From CAWUEX02 sp963921305 (GTDB lineage: Bacteria; Pseudomonadota; Alphaproteobacteria; Rhodospirillales; Rhodospirillaceae): 64,000 nucleotides of DNA. The stretch covers positions 3,162,001 through 3,226,000 of the forward strand of contig CAWUEX030000002.1 in assembly GCA_963921305.4 (NCBI GenBank), in the 5' to 3' direction. How positions within the stretch are numbered: position 1 is the first letter of the stretch; every line of letters begins with the position of its first letter. Below, piece by piece: positions 51,027 to 59,030 of this stretch. A program made the translations under genes and the position numbers. The notes under the pieces are model-generated. The model searched no databases. It was given only the letters and a program-made list of their open reading frames with translations, and had not been told where the DNA came from.

Positions 51027-52295
51027 ATGTCCCAAGATGTGAAAGTAGACTCCGGCGGCGCTGTTGCAGATCAGGAGCCAGCGGCTCCGCCGCCTGTTTC
51101 CAACGAGAGATTGGTGAAAGGCGTGCTGGCGTTCACGATTGCCGCCAGTTCATTCACTATCCAAATTTTTCTGCCCGCACTTCCTGCCGTTCAGGATGCG
51201 TTTGGAGTAAGTGCCTCACAAGTTCAACTGACCGTGAGCTTGCCCCTGTTCGTCACGGCTGTGGCGACGCTGTTCTATGGTCCGTTGTCTGACCGGTACG
51301 GGCGGCGGCCGGTCCTGGTGTGGGGCATGGCTCTGTTTTTTGCAGGTACGGTTTTGTGCCTGTTCGCCCAATCCATCTGGACACTGGTGATCGGTCGTTT
51401 TGTCCACGCCCTCGGGAGTGCGGCGGGGGTGGTCGTCGCGCGCGCGGTTGTGCGGGACCTTTACGGACGCGAACGCGCCGCCGCGGTTTTAGCGGGGCTT
51501 ATCGCAATTATGGTGGTGGCCCCAATGATCGCGCCAACCCTTGGCGGGTTTCTCGTCGACGGCTTCGGGTGGCGCGGTAACATCGCGGCAACTGTTGGGT
51601 TCGCCGGTATTCTTTTGGCACTGATCGTTTTCGGCCTTCCGGAAACTCACACCGTTCGCTCAGCGTATTCCTTTGGCCTCTCGAGTATGCGGCTGTCCTT
51701 CGCGACATTGCTGGCATCACCCGCTTATCGGGCGTATGCATTCCAAAGCGCATTTATGATCGGCATCTTCTACGCATTTCTCGCAGCGGCACTATACGCG
51801 GTGATTGTGGTTATGGACGTTAGTGCCACGGCGTACGGCTTGTATTTCCTGTTGTCCACCGTGGGATACTTGTCTGGCACGCTCATCGCCAACAGATATT
51901 CTGAGAAATTTGGGACGGACTGGATGGTGCGGACGGGCACGCTTGCCGCAGTCGCTGCGACGGCTCTGGTGCTCGGCCTGATGTACGCCGGCCTGTGGCA
52001 TCCATTAGCGGTCTTTCTGCCGATTACGGTTATGGGTATTGCGAACGGCATGGCCCTGCCCAATGCCAGTGCCGGTGCCGTGAGCGTGTATCCGGAACTC
52101 GCAGGTGCGGCCTCGGGGCTGCTTTCCTTTATTCAGCTCGGCATCTCCGCCGTTTTTGCGCAGCTGTCAGGCAGCTGGCAAAACGGCACCCCCATGCCAC
52201 TCGCGATTTACATGTTTGCCGCCGCAATTTTGGCGTGGACGTCTTTTCACTACTTTCAAAGGTCAGGACGCGGCGGAGACAGAGATATTGTCTGA
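51027..52295 (+). CDS. MFS transporter, Bcr/CflA drug-resistance type
   Basis: 422 residues from the ATG at 51027; the frame from 50943 overlaps the racemase gene and has no ribosome site. Twelve membrane helices. SLPLFVTAVATLFYGPLSDRYGRRPVLVWG is the MFS loop 2-3 motif (GPLSDRYGRRP), and VVVARAVVRDLYGRERAA and MIAPTLGGFL in helices 4-5 are typical of the drug/H+ antiporter 1 (Bcr/CflA) group. It probably exports a small molecule, perhaps a product of the two genes upstream. The 140 bases to the next gene hold no gene. Confidence 0.92.
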   Translation: MSQDVKVDSGGAVADQEPAAPPPVSNERLVKGVLAFTIAASSFTIQIFLPALPAVQDAFGVSASQVQLTVSLPLFVTAVATLFYGPLSDRYGRRPVLVWGMALFFAGTVLCLFAQSIWTLVIGRFVHALGSAAGVVVARAVVRDLYGRERAAAVLAGLIAIMVVAPMIAPTLGGFLVDGFGWRGNIAATVGFAGILLALIVFGLPETHTVRSAYSFGLSSMRLSFATLLASPAYRAYAFQSAFMIGIFYAFLAAALYAVIVVMDVSATAYGLYFLLSTVGYLSGTLIANRYSEKFGTDWMVRTGTLAAVAATALVLGLMYAGLWHPLAVFLPITVMGIANGMALPNASAGAVSVYPELAGAASGLLSFIQLGISAVFAQLSGSWQNGTPMPLAIYMFAAAILAWTSFHYFQRSGRGGDRDIV

Positions 52296-52425
52296 GGCGT
52301 CACTGTGCATCTCGGTCGCAGCGGGTGCCGGAACGGTTTGCGCGAGCTGGCGGCAGGACTTGAAGCCTCTCCACCAATGACGCATCGAAACGGCGAGTGG
52401 CTGGGCCATTTCCTGACGGAAGACG

Positions 52426-52449
52426 ATGTCTTTGGTCATGTCTTTGGTT
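52426..52449. repeat. 12-bp tandem duplication at the 3' end of the 52436 gene
   Basis: ATGTCTTTGGTC and ATGTCTTTGGTT lie head to tail (52426-52437, 52438-52449). On the minus strand the junction forms the TGA stop of the gene, so the duplication itself may have set the C-terminus. Confidence 0.7.
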
Positions 52450-52891
52450 TTTCCATCGCCGTCAACCGCAGAAGGTCGTTGATACGATCCATGGCAATAT
52501 CGTGCGACTTCGTCGTATCATCCGTGTCGGTGATTTTGACACGCTGAATGATGTCGAATACCAGATCGGAAATCATATGGTCCGTGCGGCCACTTAGGCT
52601 GTCGACGATCTCGTTGATATCGGCGAGTAAGTCTTCCGCTACTTCCGTTGAGTAGAGAGTCCGGATTTTGGCGGCCTCGATCCCAACCACGCTGGCATAG
52701 TAGTAGTGCCGCAGGGGCTGCACTTCTAAGACAAGACGCTTATCCTCGCAGTCGAGTTCTACCTCATCCAGAAAAGCGGCGAGGCGCTTTTCCCATACCG
52801 GGTACGTTTTGTTCACGGTCTCAGCGACGTCGTACAGAAATCGCTTTACGGCTTCGGTCGGGGCGACGATCGGATTTGCTGAGCTCGCCAT
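52436..52891 (-). CDS. Hypothetical helical protein
   Basis: 151 residues from the ATG at 52891; the longer frame to 52975 starts with an unlikely Cys-rich leader. The protein is acidic and mostly helical (EAVKRFLYDVAETVNKTYPVWEKRLAAFLDEVEL, AEDLLADINEIVDSLSGRTDHMISDLVFDIIQRV) with no signal peptide or membrane segment. I recognise no family. It diverges from the gene at 53228 across a 336-base gap. Confidence 0.7.
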   Translation of the reverse strand: MASSANPIVAPTEAVKRFLYDVAETVNKTYPVWEKRLAAFLDEVELDCEDKRLVLEVQPLRHYYYASVVGIEAAKIRTLYSTEVAEDLLADINEIVDSLSGRTDHMISDLVFDIIQRVKITDTDDTTKSHDIAMDRINDLLRLTAMEKPKT

Positions 52892-53227
52892 TTTGAACAC
52901 CACATGTTGTACGTTGCAGGTACTCAAACAACGCTTTGTTGATGAAAGTGGTTGCTGGCAAAAACGAACTGGCATAGAAAACCGCAGTTTCCAGCCGTTC
53001 GGCTGACCTGAATTCGCGCCAGGGTCATTTTTGTAAGAAGTTTCTAGGTACCGGACCGTTCGCGTCTGAACGCAGCACAGGTTCTAGGCGTTGTATAAGG
53101 CGCGAATTTCCATCGGACTCGTAGAATTCTCAGGTGGTTTCACCTTTTAATCTTTGTTTAGAAGTTAGACACATTATGGAAGCTCAGGGAGTACATCTCC
53201 CGGTAGGGGGAATGGGGATCGGATTAC
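52892..53227. other. 336-base divergent intergenic region
   Basis: No gene of convincing coding character is seen. It is AT-richer than the flanks, with an AT-rich stretch at about 53140-53180. It should hold the promoters of the two unknown genes on either side. I found no clear promoter pair, hairpin or repeat. Confidence 0.5.
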
Positions 53228-54598
53228 ATGGCCAGTAAGCCGAACAAGCCGCCTGGCGGCACAGAACGGCGGGGCTCGCCCGAATTCCGCGCGCGTGCTC
53301 AAGAGGCGTACGAAGCACTCCGTACCATGATCCAGGAGCACGGTGGCTCCGACATCGCCGATGATCTTGCCGACAAGCCGACAATTGAAGATGTCATGCG
53401 CACCCGGCCCGAGATGGTCGGCGCGCTCCTCGACTCCGCCTGGCAGCTGCGGTCTCACTCCAATCTTTCCGGTTATTTTCAGACCAAAGAGGGTGATGGT
53501 GGGCTAGCGGCAGAGCACGGCCAACCGCTCCAGCCGTGTGAACGAACCTACGAAGACACGATTCAGGCACATCTGTATGGATCGGCGAGACTCTTTTTCA
53601 AACGGAAAGAGAACGTTTGGGCCAAAGCTCAAAAGTCGAACCTCAAGAAACTCGATAAGTCCGTGATCGGTGGCCCAGTCAACTTGCTCCGCCGGGCCGT
53701 TGGCATGAAGCCCAAGGTCAACGAAGAGGCGCTTCGCGATCTGTATCCGGGAAAAGGACTCTACCAGACACTGAAGCCGTATTTGCTGCACCAGGACCAG
53801 TTCAAGTATGTGCAGGACTATGCCGAGTTGAGCACAAAAGGCGCAGCCATTATCGGAGACATCTTTGAGAACCTGCGGTCGTCCGCGGCCTTGCGTGTTG
53901 CCTGCAGCCTCAGCCCCGAGGCTCTGATGAATGCCCGCGCGTGCGCCTTCGCCTACGCGGAGTCAGAGATATTCGCAGAAATCGAGAGTACTGCCGAAAG
54001 TACGGTGAAAAAAAAGAACGCAAATGAGCTACGCCGTGACAAGGCTTTGATGAAACGGGTGCGCAAACACACCGCCAGTGTGTTCGCCAACATCTTGAAC
54101 AACCACGTTGAAAGCATCGGCTTTGTCGAACAGCATAAGGCAGGGGCGGAAACGGTTGTGCGCGCGCTCGCGCCGCACTTCGGTGAGGAGACCTGGGAGA
54201 TTCTCGGCGTGCCGGGTGCGGTTGAGAACGTTATCAACTGTCCGCCGACCGTGGCCCGCGAACTGGGCCGTGACGCGCGCTATGTCGATGTTCAGATCTC
54301 AACGTACGTCACGCAGCTTCAATACCCGGATATCGGGCGTGATGTTCTCAAAATCGCCAAAGAGAGACTGAGCGAAGAGGATTTTCGCCGTGCACTCTCT
54401 GAGGAAGCAGCCATCAAAGTCTGGGAGACTTTGCCCGGCCGATTCAACAATCAGTTTAAGTATCAGCACGACGCCAAGCCCGGCGGCGACAAAGAAATCA
54501 AGAACTTCAAATATCTCCAAGCGGAATCGGAGCCCATCATCAAAGAGCTCAAAGAGGCATTGAGCGACGGCACTCAAAACGGTGATGATGAGGATTAA
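53228..54598 (+). CDS. Hypothetical protein of unknown family
   Basis: 456 residues, soluble, no signal peptide or membrane helix. The N-terminus is basic and Gly/Pro-rich; the body is mainly helical. A charged stretch with KKKNANELRRDKALMKRVRKH lies near residues 260-285, and the C-terminus is acidic (DGTQNGDDED). No catalytic motif was found. GGGAATGGGG lies 14-20 bases before the ATG, and codon use resembles that of neighbouring genes. The following gene starts 27 bases after its stop, so they are probably cotranscribed. Confidence 0.8.
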   Translation: MASKPNKPPGGTERRGSPEFRARAQEAYEALRTMIQEHGGSDIADDLADKPTIEDVMRTRPEMVGALLDSAWQLRSHSNLSGYFQTKEGDGGLAAEHGQPLQPCERTYEDTIQAHLYGSARLFFKRKENVWAKAQKSNLKKLDKSVIGGPVNLLRRAVGMKPKVNEEALRDLYPGKGLYQTLKPYLLHQDQFKYVQDYAELSTKGAAIIGDIFENLRSSAALRVACSLSPEALMNARACAFAYAESEIFAEIESTAESTVKKKNANELRRDKALMKRVRKHTASVFANILNNHVESIGFVEQHKAGAETVVRALAPHFGEETWEILGVPGAVENVINCPPTVARELGRDARYVDVQISTYVTQLQYPDIGRDVLKIAKERLSEEDFRRALSEEAAIKVWETLPGRFNNQFKYQHDAKPGGDKEIKNFKYLQAESEPIIKELKEALSDGTQNGDDED

Positions 54599-54625
54599 AG
54601 CCTCAAAAGCGACGGGAAGGGTTTC

Positions 54626-55273
54626 ATGAGCAAATCAGAGCGGTCACATCCAGACGCCATCTTTATGCGCTTCACCGGCGGGCATGGGTATGGGTTTACC
54701 TATTTGGATGAAGAGACCTTTGCCGCCTGTGCCGATCATTTCTTGGCCATCGCGATGGCACGGGAAACGGAAGACACGCCTGAGGTGCGCAAGCAAGCTT
54801 GCCATGATCAGCTGTGGCGCGTGTTCTCTGATCCCATGGGTGAGCAATACTCCTGGCAGAACGTGCGCTGGATCGCAGCCGCCGCGGTGCGCGACAAATT
54901 CGGTTTTGACGGCCCGACTCCCCGGGTTGTTGTGGTGGAAAATGAAGAAGACGGCGCCGGTATCGTCATTCGGGCCGGCGATGAATTTCTTGAGCATCCC
55001 GGCTGGCCGATGGCTTTGGTGATCGGCCATCCTGCTGTCGGCGGCGGCCCGGCGACCTTCTTCTCCTCCGAGGCGAGCTTCGAAAACAGCGCGAAACAGA
55101 CAATGTCCGAAGAGGTTTGGCTGCCGCAGATTGTTGATCGTTTGTACGAAGTCACGCCTTCAGTGGTGATGGGGCTGCCCAAGGCCGGCAAGGACGGCAA
55201 AATGCAGGTGCAGTGCCGCGCCCTGGCGTTCGGTGCCAAGGCGGAGTTACGCGAGCGGGCTAAAGAGTCCTAA
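54626..55273 (+). CDS. Hypothetical protein of unknown family
   Basis: 215 residues, soluble, mixed alpha/beta. Seen: FMRFTGGHGYGFTYLDEETFAACADHFLAIAMARE near the N-terminus, a beta-rich centre (PRVVVVENEEDGAGIVIRAGDEFLEHPGWPMALVIGHPAV) and a basic C-terminus. No motif is recognised. It follows the 456-residue gene by 27 bases. Its stop overlaps the stop of the convergent gene at 55270 by three bases or so. Confidence 0.8.
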   Translation: MSKSERSHPDAIFMRFTGGHGYGFTYLDEETFAACADHFLAIAMARETEDTPEVRKQACHDQLWRVFSDPMGEQYSWQNVRWIAAAAVRDKFGFDGPTPRVVVVENEEDGAGIVIRAGDEFLEHPGWPMALVIGHPAVGGGPATFFSSEASFENSAKQTMSEEVWLPQIVDRLYEVTPSVVMGLPKAGKDGKMQVQCRALAFGAKAELRERAKES

Positions 55274-55695
55274 CCGCCCGTTCCGGGCTCGTCCTCCAGT
55301 CCAACCACAGCTTCTATATCGCGGTCAGCGAGGCTCGCAGCCAGAACCAGTTTGATCAGGCGGACGTCTATCGCGTCCGATCTGCCTGCTGAGTCATCGT
55401 CCAGTGCGGCGTCCAACCTGCGTTCCATTGTAGCGACGCCGTCAGGTCCGAGGGCGCGCTGGGACAACTCAGGCCCGCGCATCAAAAAGCCGGTGAAGGC
55501 GGCGAAATCTTGCAAGCGGGTGTCGACGTTATCGGGACTTGCCGCCGTTTCTTCCGCCCACTGGAACAGCAACAGACGCACCCCGTTGTCGATCGCCCGG
55601 ACATCAATGTCCGCGGCATCCCAGGCGGCGTCAAGGACACGGAAAGCCGTTTTTCGCTTGCTTCCGAAGCCCAGGAAATCGAGACTGAGGGCCAT
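55270..55695 (-). CDS. Hypothetical small protein
   Basis: 141 residues from the ATG at 55695, with TGGAGAC upstream. The frame is open further (to 55797) but that extension overlaps another likely gene and lacks a ribosome site. Sequence: MALSLDFLGFGSKRKTAFRVLDAAWDAADIDVRAIDNGVRLLLFQWAEETA, then helices with ELSQRALGPDGVATMERRLDAAL. No family is recognised. Its ATG and the ATG of the plus-strand gene at 55694 share the same CCATGG. Confidence 0.68.
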   Translation of the reverse strand: MALSLDFLGFGSKRKTAFRVLDAAWDAADIDVRAIDNGVRLLLFQWAEETAASPDNVDTRLQDFAAFTGFLMRGPELSQRALGPDGVATMERRLDAALDDDSAGRSDAIDVRLIKLVLAASLADRDIEAVVGLEDEPGTGG

Positions 55696-55891
55696 GGCAA
55701 AGTCTCCAGAAAGTTCGACACCGGAACTACCCGGCTTACAGGAATGCCGCAAGTGTTCTGCGACCTTCCGCTGGGAGCCCAGCAATCCGCAGGCCAAAAC
55801 CTCACCGTTGATCGCCAGGCTGGTTAAGCCCAGTGACGACTGCGATTGCGGCTATGGGCGGATCGGACCCATTGAGGTCGAAGAGGACTAA
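55694..55891 (+). CDS. Possible small zinc-ribbon-like protein
   Basis: 65 residues from the ATG at 55694, with GAGGG four bases upstream. Two cysteine pairs, QECRKCSATF and DDCDCGYG, could bind zinc. The C-terminus is acidic (GPIEVEED). Codon use looks like that of real genes here, and the frame ends just before modC. Its start codon overlaps that of a divergent gene, so at least one of the two starts needs proof. Confidence 0.5.
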   Translation: MAKSPESSTPELPGLQECRKCSATFRWEPSNPQAKTSPLIARLVKPSDDCDCGYGRIGPIEVEED

Positions 55892-55897
55892 ACCCCC

Positions 55898-57019
55898 TTA
55901 CGACAAGCCCACGCGGTTCTTATCGAGGCTTACGGCCTTGATCATCGCGTAGATGGGTAATTTTTCCCTCAGTGACAACCGCTCAGCCGCAAGACGCGTG
56001 ACTTGCGCCCACATATGAACGGGCCGGGATTCAGATCCGATGTTGATCTTCACATCCACGATGGCGCTGCGTGGGGGTTCGACAATGGATCGAATTTGCC
56101 CCTCCAGAATGTTCAGGACACTCATACGCTCCGGCCGTTCCAAAGCCAGGGCGACATCCTGTGGGCGAATGTGAACCCGCACGTGTGCACCTGGAGCGTG
56201 GTCGATTTTGGTGATCAACATGTCTTGTCCGGCCACGTTTATCCGGGTCAGATTGTGAGCGGTGTCGTGCTCGGTCACCGTCGCGGCGAGGACGGTGCCG
56301 GCTTCGCCGCCATCCGTGTAGGGCGACAGGTCCATCTCGCCTGAAATCTCCTCGACGCTGCCGAAGGCTTTGACCGCGCCGTCGTCGATCACGGCAAGCC
56401 AGGACGCCAGCCGCCGGATTTCCGCCAGGCTGTGCGAGACATATAAGATCGGCAGGTCCAGCGAATGCCGCAGCCCCTCGAGATAGGGCAGGATTTCCGC
56501 CTTGCGTGTTTCGTCCAGCGCGGCGAGGGGTTCGTCCAGCAACAGCAATCGCGGATTGGCAAGAAGCGCGCGGCCGATCGCTACGCGCTGGCCTTCGCCA
56601 CCAGAGAGGCTGTGCACGCGCCGGTCGAGGAGACCGCCAAGATTGAGCAGATCAACGACTGCGTCGAATGACAGCGCAGCGCTGTCCGCCGGTGGGTTGA
56701 AGCGACGCCCGAAGGTGAGGTTGCCCTTTACGTTAAGGTGCGGGAACAACCTGGTGTCTTGAAACACGTACCCGATGCGCCGGCGGTCGGGTGGGACCCA
56801 GGCGCTGTTTTGCGTATCACACAAGACGACGTCACCGACCTGAATGCGCACGTAGTCGGGCCTCAGCAATCCGGCGACGACTTTTAGGAGGGTGGTTTTT
56901 CCCGCCCCTGACGGACCGAAGATTGCGGTGACACCGCTGTCCGGCGTATCCAATTCGGCGTCGAGACGGAACAAAGATTGTCCGTCGGTGAAGCGGTGTC
57001 CGGCTTTTATCGACAACAT
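55898..57019 (-). CDS. modC: ModC, molybdate ABC transporter ATPase
   Basis: 373 residues. Walker A GPSGAGKTTLLKV, the Q-loop YVFQDTRLFPHL, ABC signature LSGGEGQRVAIGRALL, Walker B LLLLDEPLAALD and the switch His in ILYVSHSLAEI are present. The C-terminal part is a Mop/TOBE domain (about 290-365) that senses molybdate, which identifies ModC among ABC ATPases. It follows modB by four bases. Confidence 0.93.
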   Translation of the reverse strand: MLSIKAGHRFTDGQSLFRLDAELDTPDSGVTAIFGPSGAGKTTLLKVVAGLLRPDYVRIQVGDVVLCDTQNSAWVPPDRRRIGYVFQDTRLFPHLNVKGNLTFGRRFNPPADSAALSFDAVVDLLNLGGLLDRRVHSLSGGEGQRVAIGRALLANPRLLLLDEPLAALDETRKAEILPYLEGLRHSLDLPILYVSHSLAEIRRLASWLAVIDDGAVKAFGSVEEISGEMDLSPYTDGGEAGTVLAATVTEHDTAHNLTRINVAGQDMLITKIDHAPGAHVRVHIRPQDVALALERPERMSVLNILEGQIRSIVEPPRSAIVDVKINIGSESRPVHMWAQVTRLAAERLSLREKLPIYAMIKAVSLDKNRVGLS

Positions 57020-57023
57020 GGCG

Positions 57024-57716
57024 TCAACCTCTCAGCTTGAGGTTGGCGCGTCGGGCCAGCCATTCGGACAGCACCAAAGCGGCTAGGGCGAGAAGGAGAG
57101 AGAGGACCACCAGCCGCATGGCGACGGGGTCGGCTCCCGGAGTCTGTGTCGCGGTGTACAATGCCAGCGGCAGGGTCTGGGTTTCTCCGGGAATGTTTGC
57201 GGCGAAGGTGATCGTCGCGCCGAACTCGCCGAGCGCCCGCGCGAAGAATAACAGGGCACCCGTGATCACGCCTGGCATGACAATCGGCAGGGTCACGGCG
57301 AAAAAAGCCTGACGCGTGTTGGCACCTAGCGTCACCGCCGCTTCCTCCAAACGGGGGTCGACGGTTTCCAAAGCCTGGCGGATCGGTCGGACGAATAGCG
57401 GGAAGGCGACAACAGACGCGGCGATGGCCGCGCCCTGCCAGGTAAAGACCAGACCGATACCGAACCAGTCGTCCAGGAAGCCGCCGATGACGCCCTGGCG
57501 GCCAAGCAGAACCAGCAGAAGGTATCCGATGACTACAGGCGGTACCACCAACGGGAGATGGATGACGGCGTTCAGCGCGGTCTTTCCGGTGAACTCTTTG
57601 CGCGCCAGGAGCCAGGCGCAGCCGAGCGCAACGGGAAAGGTCCAGAACATGCTCCAAAGCCCAACTTTGAAGCTGACCTGTAACGCTTCGAGCTCAAGAT
57701 CCGAAAATCCGAACAC
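57024..57716 (-). CDS. modB: ModB, molybdate ABC transporter permease
   Basis: 230 residues from the GTG at 57716; the frame is open upstream but lies within the metC-like gene. Five membrane helices: LQVSFKVGLWSMFWTFPVALGCAWLLA, VIHLPLVVPPVVIGYLLLVLLG, FTWQGAAIAASVVAFPLFV and two near the C-terminus. The EAA loop EEAAVTLGANTRQAFFAVTLPIVMPGVITGAL contacts ModC. The binding protein ModA is not encoded in the window. Confidence 0.92.
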   Translation of the reverse strand: MFGFSDLELEALQVSFKVGLWSMFWTFPVALGCAWLLARKEFTGKTALNAVIHLPLVVPPVVIGYLLLVLLGRQGVIGGFLDDWFGIGLVFTWQGAAIAASVVAFPLFVRPIRQALETVDPRLEEAAVTLGANTRQAFFAVTLPIVMPGVITGALLFFARALGEFGATITFAANIPGETQTLPLALYTATQTPGADPVAMRLVVLSLLLALAALVLSEWLARRANLKLRG

Positions 57717-57720
57717 GGTT

Positions 57721-58926
57721 TTACTCAGCAGCCTTGGCGTTGGCGATTGCGGATAAGGCTTGCTCCAGATCGGCGATGAGGTCGCCAGGATCTTCCAGAC
57801 CGACATGCAGGCGGATGGTTGGCCCCGTCGGCTGCCAGGACGAGGCGGGACGTTTGATGGAGTCTCCGCTTGTCGACATCGCCAGGCTCTCGTAGCCGCC
57901 CCAACTGAAGCCGCGCAGGAAGACGCTCAGACTGTTCAAAAACAAATCGGCGGTGGCATCGCTGATGTGGGACTTAAACATAATGCCGAACAGGCCGTTG
58001 GCACCCGAGAAGTCCCGCTGCCAAAGGGTGTGACCTGGGTCCGACGGCAGCGCCGGATACATGACCCTTTCCACTTCCGGGCGCTGTTCGAGCCACTGGG
58101 CGACCTGAAGAGCTGAAGCCGCATGACGCTCCAAACGAACGCCGAGGGTGCGCAAGCCACGCAACGCGAGGTACGCATCGTCGGGACTAAGGCCGTAGCC
58201 GAACAGCAACGCGGCCCAGCGCAGCTTCTCGTACATCTCGAAGTCGTTGAGGGATAGCGTGCCGCAGGCCACGTCGGAATGCCCGCCGATGTACTTGGTG
58301 CCGGAATGGACCGAAATGTCGATCCCCAGAGCCGGCGCGTCGATCAGCATTGGTGTCGCCCAGGTGTTGTCGGCCAGCACAAGAACGCCATGCCGGTGCG
58401 CGGCTTCGGCGATGGCGGGAATGTCGGCCATATCGAAGGTGAGCGACCCAGGGCTTTCCAGGATGATCAGCTTGGTGTTCGGGCGGATGAGTTTCTCGAT
58501 GTCCCACCCACAGGAAGAATCGAACAATTCGGCTTCCAGTCCCCATGGCGACAACCGGTCGCAGCACACCAGCCGGATCGGGCCGTAGACGTTGTCGGCC
58601 ACCAGAACATGGTCGCCGCTTTGGCACAGCCCGAGAACGGACACCATGATCCCGGCCAATCCGCTCGGCAGGGCGAGGCAGTGGTTGTAGCCTTCCAGAT
58701 CGGCGATGGCCTCCTGGAAGGCCCAGTGCGTCGGCGTTCCGGCGCGACCGTAAGCAAGCACCCCCGGTGGGTGTTTGGAGCGGCGGCGCATCTCTTCGAT
58801 GTCGTCGGAGACGACAGTAGACACGCGGAACACCGGCGGATTGACCGCACCATCGAACTTTTCAGGATGCGATCCCGAGTGCACCACCCGTGTGTCGATG
58901 TGCTTGTTTTTGCCGTCTCGCGCCAT
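57721..58926 (-). CDS. metC: Cystathionine beta-lyase-like PLP enzyme
   Basis: 401 residues from the ATG at 58926. Cys/Met-metabolism PLP family: VHSGSHPEKFDGAVNPPVFRVST, YGRAGTPTHWAFQEAIADLEG, LALPSGLAGIMVSVLGL, LADNTWATPMLIDAPALGIDISVHSGTKYIGGHSDVACG with the PLP Lys in SGTKYIGGHSD, and RLHVGLEDPGDLIADLEQAL. It splits cystathionine to homocysteine, or acts as a related gamma-family enzyme; the exact reaction is inferred. modB starts four bases after its stop, an unusual coupling. Two 13-bp direct repeats lie 50-90 bases upstream. Confidence 0.87.
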   Translation of the reverse strand: MARDGKNKHIDTRVVHSGSHPEKFDGAVNPPVFRVSTVVSDDIEEMRRRSKHPPGVLAYGRAGTPTHWAFQEAIADLEGYNHCLALPSGLAGIMVSVLGLCQSGDHVLVADNVYGPIRLVCCDRLSPWGLEAELFDSSCGWDIEKLIRPNTKLIILESPGSLTFDMADIPAIAEAAHRHGVLVLADNTWATPMLIDAPALGIDISVHSGTKYIGGHSDVACGTLSLNDFEMYEKLRWAALLFGYGLSPDDAYLALRGLRTLGVRLERHAASALQVAQWLEQRPEVERVMYPALPSDPGHTLWQRDFSGANGLFGIMFKSHISDATADLFLNSLSVFLRGFSWGGYESLAMSTSGDSIKRPASSWQPTGPTIRLHVGLEDPGDLIADLEQALSAIANAKAAE

Positions 58927-58975
58927 GCGGCGGTCCCCCAACCGTGTCCGGGCGCATTGTGGCCCGGCTGAAGTC

Positions 58976-59016
58976 AAAACGGAAGCGCGGCCCGCCAGCG
59001 CCTAAAACGGAAGCGC
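58976..59016. repeat. Two 13-bp direct repeats upstream of metC-like gene
   Basis: AAAACGGAAGCGC occurs at 58976-58988 and again at 59004-59016, 28 bases apart start to start. They lie in the 104-base gap between the AhpD-like gene and the metC-like gene, on the upstream side of the latter. The layout fits paired binding sites for a regulator. Confidence 0.6.
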
Positions 59017-59030
59017 AGGTATCGGGGCAG

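Noticed and set aside
55352..55693. Longer plus-strand extension of the small Cys-rich gene
   Set aside because: The upstream 114 codons are Ser/Arg-rich antisense of the 141-residue gene; only the part from the ATG at 55694 has a ribosome site and coding character.
55696..55797. N-terminal extension of the 141-residue minus-strand gene
   Set aside because: It lacks a ribosome site and would cover the Cys-rich plus-strand gene; the ATG at 55695 has GGAG upstream.
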